Source of the DNA: Candidatus Poribacteria bacterium
GTDB lineage: Bacteria > Poribacteria > WGA-4E > WGA-3G
Direction of reading: 5' to 3'
DNA length: 5,298 bases
Assembly: GCA_007571355.1 (NCBI GenBank)
Contig: RKRO01000073.1
Coordinates: 1-5,298 of the forward strand
The notes under the pieces were generated by a model, which saw only the letters and a program-made list of their open reading frames with translations, did not search any database and was not told where the DNA came from. A program made the translations under genes and the position numbers. Below are positions 5,208 through 5,298 of the stretch, one piece after another. Positions within the stretch are counted from its first letter, which is position 1. Each line of letters starts with the position of its first letter.

Positions 5208-5298
5208 AGGGGTACCTCGGCAGGAAGGACGCGCGATCAAAAACGGATCGCTAAATAGCGACAACGTTTTTTCACCCAAAAGGACAATTGAAGGTACA
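5208..5298. other. Right-edge intergenic sequence with overlapping inverted repeats
   Basis: No gene is visible. GCGATC (5233-5238) pairs with GATCGC (5246-5251), and CGCTA (5249-5253) pairs with TAGCG (5256-5260). The two hairpins share bases 5249-5251 and so exclude each other. A T6 run at 5267-5272 follows six bases after the second hairpin. AAAAGGA at 5278-5284 could be a ribosome-binding site for a plus-strand gene beyond the window, but no start follows within the window. A minus-strand frame here of about 31 codons is too short to call. Confidence 0.3.

Noticed and set aside
5187..5260. CRISPR-like or attachment-site repeats at the right end
   Set aside because: The repeats are four-base words and two overlapping hairpins, with no spacer periodicity, integrase or tRNA nearby.
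5205..5298. Minus-strand frame entering from the right edge, ending near 5205
   Set aside because: About 31 codons with no motif, in sequence with inverted repeats. Not enough to call a gene, though the tail of a real one cannot be excluded.

Overview
The window looks like chromosomal DNA of moderate GC from an uncultured bacterium that is rich in secreted WD40 beta-propeller proteins. Signal-peptide WD40 proteins, broken WD40 copies beside them and dispersed palindromes of the GTCGGGT...ACCCGAC kind would fit Candidatus Poribacteria. Planctomycetes or similar groups cannot be excluded from sequence alone, so the taxon is an inference.

Layout from left to right. (1) Bases 1-96 are the 3' tail of an unidentified plus-strand gene, ending in a C8A7 homopolymer tract and a basic tail. 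(2) At 113-574 lies a 153-residue protein whose C-terminal half reads as an Hfq-type Sm domain and whose N-terminal half looks like a second, diverged Sm module. This is the most interesting gene here. (3) Bases 604-1573 hold two WD40 fragments, collinear with the 3' end of the next gene, that flank about 0.5 kb of non-coding sequence with a palindrome, a hairpin and a direct-repeat pair. (4) At 1588-3807 is an intact, exported 739-residue WD40 protein with about 14 repeat units, consistent with two seven-bladed propellers. Its N-terminal half carries three separate in-frame micro-duplications. (5) At 3836-5023 on the minus strand is a 12-helix major facilitator superfamily exporter of the DHA1 (drug:H+ antiporter) type. 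(6) Bases 5024-5298 contain its probable extended -10 promoter, a leader hairpin, a weak terminator-like hairpin and short tandem repeats, with no gene seen.

I see no operon joining these genes into one pathway. The Hfq-like gene probably follows, and may be translationally coupled to, the cut-off upstream gene. The WD40 gene and the exporter converge with only 28 bases between them. I found no rRNA, tRNA, CRISPR array, transposase or integrase. The two unusual items are the apparent tandem-Sm protein and the WD40 locus, which shows duplication, decay and in-frame repeat gain side by side.
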